Notes under the pieces: generated by a model
Told to the model about the DNA's origin: nothing
The model's database searches: none
What the model saw: the letters and a program-made list of their open reading frames with translations, nothing else
Translations under genes and position numbers: made by a program
From: Lentimonas sp002292345
GTDB lineage: Bacteria > Verrucomicrobiota > Verrucomicrobiia > Opitutales > Coraliomargaritaceae
Assembly: GCA_964187655.1 (NCBI GenBank)
Contig: CAXLMP010000050.1
Location: 1 to 10,110 of the forward strand
Direction: 5' to 3'
DNA length: 10,110 bases
In this document: piece by piece, positions 7,333 through 10,110 of the stretch
Numbering within the stretch: the first letter of the stretch is position 1
How the letters are laid out: each line of letters begins with the position of its first letter

Positions 7333-7707
7333 TTATTGCGCTATGACTTTGAGGCGGACAAATCTTCGGTTTGCGGATCCTGCGGGGAAGGTGTATGTCA
7401 CCACGTCCCCGGTGATGCCGACGGTGCCGCCGAGAGCTTCATTCGCCCACACCCCGTCAAGCGTTGCCGAGGCTTCCACCACGAAGTCCGTACCGTAGGA
7501 ACCGGAGTAGCCGGGGCCCATCGTCCAACTGACGCTGAGAACGCCGGCGGTGCTCACTACACTTGATAGGTCCGTGAAGCCAGTAGTGTCGCCGTTCAGA
7601 CCGCCGAGGAAGTATTCCACACCATTCTTCACGCCATCATTGTCGTGGTCTTTGGTGAAATCTGCACTGGCCCCGTTGAGAGTAGCCCAAGAGGCATAGC
7701 CAGCGGC
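7333..7707 (-). other. C-terminal tail domain with calcium-type acidic motif
   Basis: The last 124 residues differ from the repeat region. They open with A-G-Y-A-S-W-A, then an acidic loop D-H-D-N-D-G-V-K-N-G-V-E-Y (7612-7650) resembling calcium-binding loops of thrombospondin type 3 or dockerin type, and end in a beta domain with Arg-rich R-R-F-V-R-L-K-V. Tails of this shape recur on otherwise unrelated exported proteins of Verrucomicrobiota (from memory of the group). A sorting or surface-attachment role is an inference. Confidence 0.6.
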
Positions 7708-10110
7708 GGGTGTGCCACTGAGAACAGTCAGAGTGCCAGTCCCCGTGAAATTACTGGAGGGATCCGCGCTGGTGTAGTCCCCTGCCGCCTGCTGAACGCC
7801 GCCGAAGAAAAGCGTGCTGACGGTTTCCGTATTGGTTAGGTCTACCTTGCCGCCCGCAATGACGAGTTTGCCGCTATTCGCAATCGAAGTTCCGTTGACA
7901 GCGAGCACCCCGCCGCCGACCACGGTGTCACCGCTGTAGGAGTTGACTCCAGCAAGAATGAGCGTGCCAGTCTGGGTCTTAGTCAGCCCGCCGGTTCCAG
8001 TGATGACACCAGCAAGGGTGACATCACCGACCGTGGAATTCGTACCGCCCCCCACCTGAACGGTGAGATCGCCGGCTAGGACGGGAGCGCTATTCAGGCT
8101 GAACGCCACCGTAGGCTGGTCGTCTCGGTTAAAGACAACACTGCCTGCAGTCGGCAGGATAACGCCGGAAATTGTCGCATCCTTGCGCATGGATAGCGCC
8201 GCGCCCGAAGCGAGATTAATAGTCTGGGCGAAAGTGGGTGAACCGGCCGCGTTGATTACTAAACTACCAGCGTTGACCTGAACGGAGCCGTTAGGCGTGA
8301 GTGCGCCGGCATTCGCAATGAACAACCGCCCACCTTGCACGATCGTGTCGCCGCTGTAGGTGTTGTTGTTTCCAGTTAGGACAACATCGCCGTCTGGGCC
8401 CTTGACTAGCGTCAGGGGTGCACCGCTGTTTTGAATAGTCCCGCTGAAGATAGAGCCAGTACTCAGCGTCAAAACGGCATTGGAGGAGGCCGCCGTGTTG
8501 TCTACCAGCCCGCCACCACTGAGGCCGTTGATGGTTTCGGAAAATCCATTCAGGTCTAATACTCCAGAGACCGACACGTTGCCCTTGCCGGCACCGTCGG
8601 GTATGACATCGGCCGCCCCGAGTCGTAGTGTGCCCGCGCTGATGATGGTGTCTCCAGTGTAGCCGTTATTCCCGGAGAGAACCAAACTGGAAGTCGTACT
8701 GGCCTGCGTGACGCTGGTGACATTTGGTCCGATATCGGCACCAATCGTGGTATCGCCAGTTGCAGTGCCTTGAGAGGTCAGGCTGCCGCTGTGGTTGATG
8801 GCTGCGTTGTTGAGGTTGATGACGTTTGCAGCGAGGCCGAGATTATTGAGGGTCAGGTTGCCGGCTCCGGTCACGCCACCGGAGAGGTTTGCTACCGCTT
8901 TGAGTGTCCCATTAATCACGTTGTCGTAGGTCTGCAAGGTGAGATCGCCATTTAAGGTGACCGGAGCAGTTAAGTTGAATCCGGAGCCGATACCGTTCGC
9001 GCCAATCACAATCTGACCACTATCGGGTGCGTGGACAGTTACGGGATTGCCCAGCGACCTGCCAGTAATGAGAGTGGCCCCGGGCGAGCCGGCACCGCCC
9101 ATGGCAACCGTGCCAGCGCCCAGTGCGGCATTGGTGAACTTGGCCTCCACCGTGCCGTTACGGATAGTGAGCCCACCGGTGAAGGTGTTTGCGCCTCCCA
9201 GAGACAGCAGCCCCGAACCAGTCTTAGTCAGAGAAGCGCTCACCCCACCATCGTCGGCAAGGTTGCCAGTAAGAGTGATGTTGCGCGCGGTGCCGGCACT
9301 GTCCTGCGCCTGAATGATCACGCCACCGTCGGCGGCGCCGAGTTGCATGTCCAGCGAAGAGCTCCAGTTCCGATCGGCGCCCAGCGTGCCGCCCTGGAGT
9401 TGGATCGTGATCGGCAGGTCAGCCGCTGCGGAACCTCGGGTGATGCCTTGCTGGCCAAGGTAGAGACTGCCGCCGCTCAGTTGCAGCAATGCAGACGAGG
9501 CAGCGTTGAAAGTGCCAGATTCGCTGCCAAACTGAATGCCGTTGGCAGTTACGATGCCACTGGACTGGTACATGCTGGCGAAGTAGGAATCATCGGTCGT
9601 GCCCGCCTTAAAAAAGTAAATCCGGTTGTCGGTGCTACCAGTTCCAATCGTAAGCGTGCCACCCTGCACATCGAGCCTGCCATTGGATGCGGGCGTGTTG
9701 CCGATACGAATCTCGCCGGACCGGGAAGCTTCGGTGCCAACATTTACCGTGGCGCCGCCTTGCACGGTCATAGTCGAAGTGTTAGAGATGGCAGTGCCGT
9801 TTCCGATGCCGAGGTAGGCATTATTGACGGTGGACGTCGTGTTGTTGCTGTTGACCGTTAAGGTGCCACCGGCAAGAATGTAATTCACGCTGCGGCTGTT
9901 GCTAGAAATATTGTAACCGGTATTGTTGCCGGGCGTGATGTTAAAAGTCCCTCCGCTTTGATTGAAGCTGGCGACTGCAACTTTACCGACGTTGGCAGTA
10001 TAATTCCCAGCGGTCATATTGACGGTGCCAGCACCGTTAAAGTTGTATTGCGAATTAGACGCACCGCCACCGAGATTCAAGACTGCGCCCGAGTTCACAG
10101 TGATGGCGGC
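7333..10110 (-). CDS. Autotransporter-associated beta-strand repeat protein (5' end outside window)
   Basis: This is the C-terminal 925 residues of a large surface or secreted protein; the frame stays open to the right edge, so the GTG at 10098 is probably internal. The sequence is rich in Gly, Ser, Thr, Asn and Ala with few charged residues, as in a right-handed beta-helix. Four clear copies of the autotransporter-associated repeat (L-x-L-x-G-x-N-x-Y-x-G-D-T...G-x-L) lie in the C-terminal two thirds. The protein ends with a conserved-looking tail: D-H-D-N-D-G-V-K-N-G-V-E-Y-F-L-G-G, a beta domain, and R-R-F-V-R-L-K-V-I-A-Q. No autotransporter beta-barrel and no PEP-CTERM anchor follow, so despite the family name it is probably not a classical type V passenger. 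The role may be adhesion or display of an upstream enzymatic domain; the missing N-terminus would decide. It converges on the propeller operon with 9 bp between stop codons. Confidence 0.88.
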   Translation of the reverse strand, partial: AAITVNSGAVLNLGGGASNSQYNFNGAGTVNMTAGNYTANVGKVAVASFNQSGGTFNITPGNNTGYNISSNSRSVNYILAGGTLTVNSNNTTSTVNNAYLGIGNGTAISNTSTMTVQGGATVNVGTEASRSGEIRIGNTPASNGRLDVQGGTLTIGTGSTDNRIYFFKAGTTDDSYFASMYQSSGIVTANGIQFGSESGTFNAASSALLQLSGGSLYLGQQGITRGSAAADLPITIQLQGGTLGADRNWSSSLDMQLGAADGGVIIQAQDSAGTARNITLTGNLADDGGVSASLTKTGSGLLSLGGANTFTGGLTIRNGTVEAKFTNAALGAGTVAMGGAGSPGATLITGRSLGNPVTVHAPDSGQIVIGANGIGSGFNLTAPVTLNGDLTLQTYDNVINGTLKAVANLSGGVTGAGNLTLNNLGLAANVINLNNAAINHSGSLTSQGTATGDTTIGADIGPNVTSVTQASTTSSLVLSGNNGYTGDTIISAGTLRLGAADVIPDGAGKGNVSVSGVLDLNGFSETINGLSGGGLVDNTAASSNAVLTLSTGSIFSGTIQNSGAPLTLVKGPDGDVVLTGNNNTYSGDTIVQGGRLFIANAGALTPNGSVQVNAGSLVINAAGSPTFAQTINLASGAALSMRKDATISGVILPTAGSVVFNRDDQPTVAFSLNSAPVLAGDLTVQVGGGTNSTVGDVTLAGVITGTGGLTKTQTGTLILAGVNSYSGDTVVGGGVLAVNGTSIANSGKLVIAGGKVDLTNTETVSTLFFGGVQQAAGDYTSADPSSNFTGTGTLTVLSGTPAAGYASWATLNGASADFTKDHDNDGVKNGVEYFLGGLNGDTTGFTDLSSVVSTAGVLSVSWTMGPGYSGSYGTDFVVEASATLDGVWANEALGGTVGITGDVVTYTFPAGSANRRFVRLKVIAQ
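7894..9234 (-). repeat. Four autotransporter-associated beta-strand repeats
   Basis: Copies lie at about 9139-9234, 8614-8703, 8314-8418 and 7894-7992, each 30-35 residues long. Shared core: Leu-x-Leu-x-Gly-x-Asn, then an aromatic residue, Ser/Thr-Gly-(Asp)-Thr, a hydrophobic pair, and Gly-x-Leu. The copy at 9139-9234 is the most divergent (T-F-T-G-G-L in place of Y-S-G-D-T). Spacing between copies is irregular, from about 300 to 530 bp. Some similarity persists in the DNA, for example around the Y-S-G-D-T codons at 7922-7941 and 8343-8362. Confidence 0.8.

Noticed and set aside
7323..7342. Inverted repeat AGCGC...GCGCT between the convergent genes as a bidirectional terminator
   Set aside because: The stem is 5 bp with a 10-nt loop and no flanking T-run on either strand.
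9031..9861. Plus-strand open frame of 276 codons opposite the beta-strand repeat gene
   Set aside because: Its composition mirrors the antisense of the Gly/Thr/Asn-rich repeat protein. It has no recognisable motif or leader, and the minus frame is clearly coding.
7894..10110. Regular short repeats as a possible CRISPR array
   Set aside because: The repeats are degenerate, in frame and coding for a known beta-strand repeat; there are no identical repeats with uniform spacers.

Overview
The window most likely comes from a member of the Verrucomicrobiota or a related PVC-group bacterium. This is inferred from gene content, not from a marker gene. It combines a secreted SASA-family acetylesterase, large secreted PQQ-like beta-propeller proteins, and a protein with autotransporter-associated beta-strand repeats that ends in a D-x-D-N-D-G / V-E-Y-F-L-G-G tail and a terminal R-R-F-V-R-L-K-V strand. 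That kind of ending is familiar from verrucomicrobial surface proteins. No RNA gene, transposase, integrase or CRISPR array was seen.

Layout: (1) 4-1602, minus strand: sialate O-acetylesterase-like SGNH hydrolase with a signal peptide or lipoprotein leader. (2) 1603-1951: AT-rich divergent intergenic region with no clear promoter. (3) 1952-4683, plus strand: PQQ-like beta-propeller gene, broken by an exact 56-bp tandem duplication at 3800-3912 that shifts the frame. (4) 4690-7323, plus strand: an intact paralogue only 6 bp downstream, almost certainly in the same operon. (5) 7333-10110, minus strand: the 3' part of a long autotransporter-associated beta-strand repeat protein. It converges on the propeller operon with 9 bp between stop codons and runs off the right edge of the window.

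Every gene product appears to be exported. The two propeller proteins share an unclassified helical N-terminal domain of about 100 residues, followed by roughly 13 PQQ-like blade motifs, too many for one ordinary propeller. They look like an extracytoplasmic pair of unknown function. The esterase fits removal of O-acetyl groups from sugars or polysaccharides. Whether it works with the propeller proteins cannot be told from the sequence, because it is transcribed divergently.

The most notable observation is the 56-bp duplication. The two copies are identical, removing one restores an 891-codon reading frame that matches the neighbouring paralogue, and the repeat is long enough to be lost by slippage or recombination. 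It is either a fresh loss-of-function mutation, a reversible on/off switch, or an assembly error.
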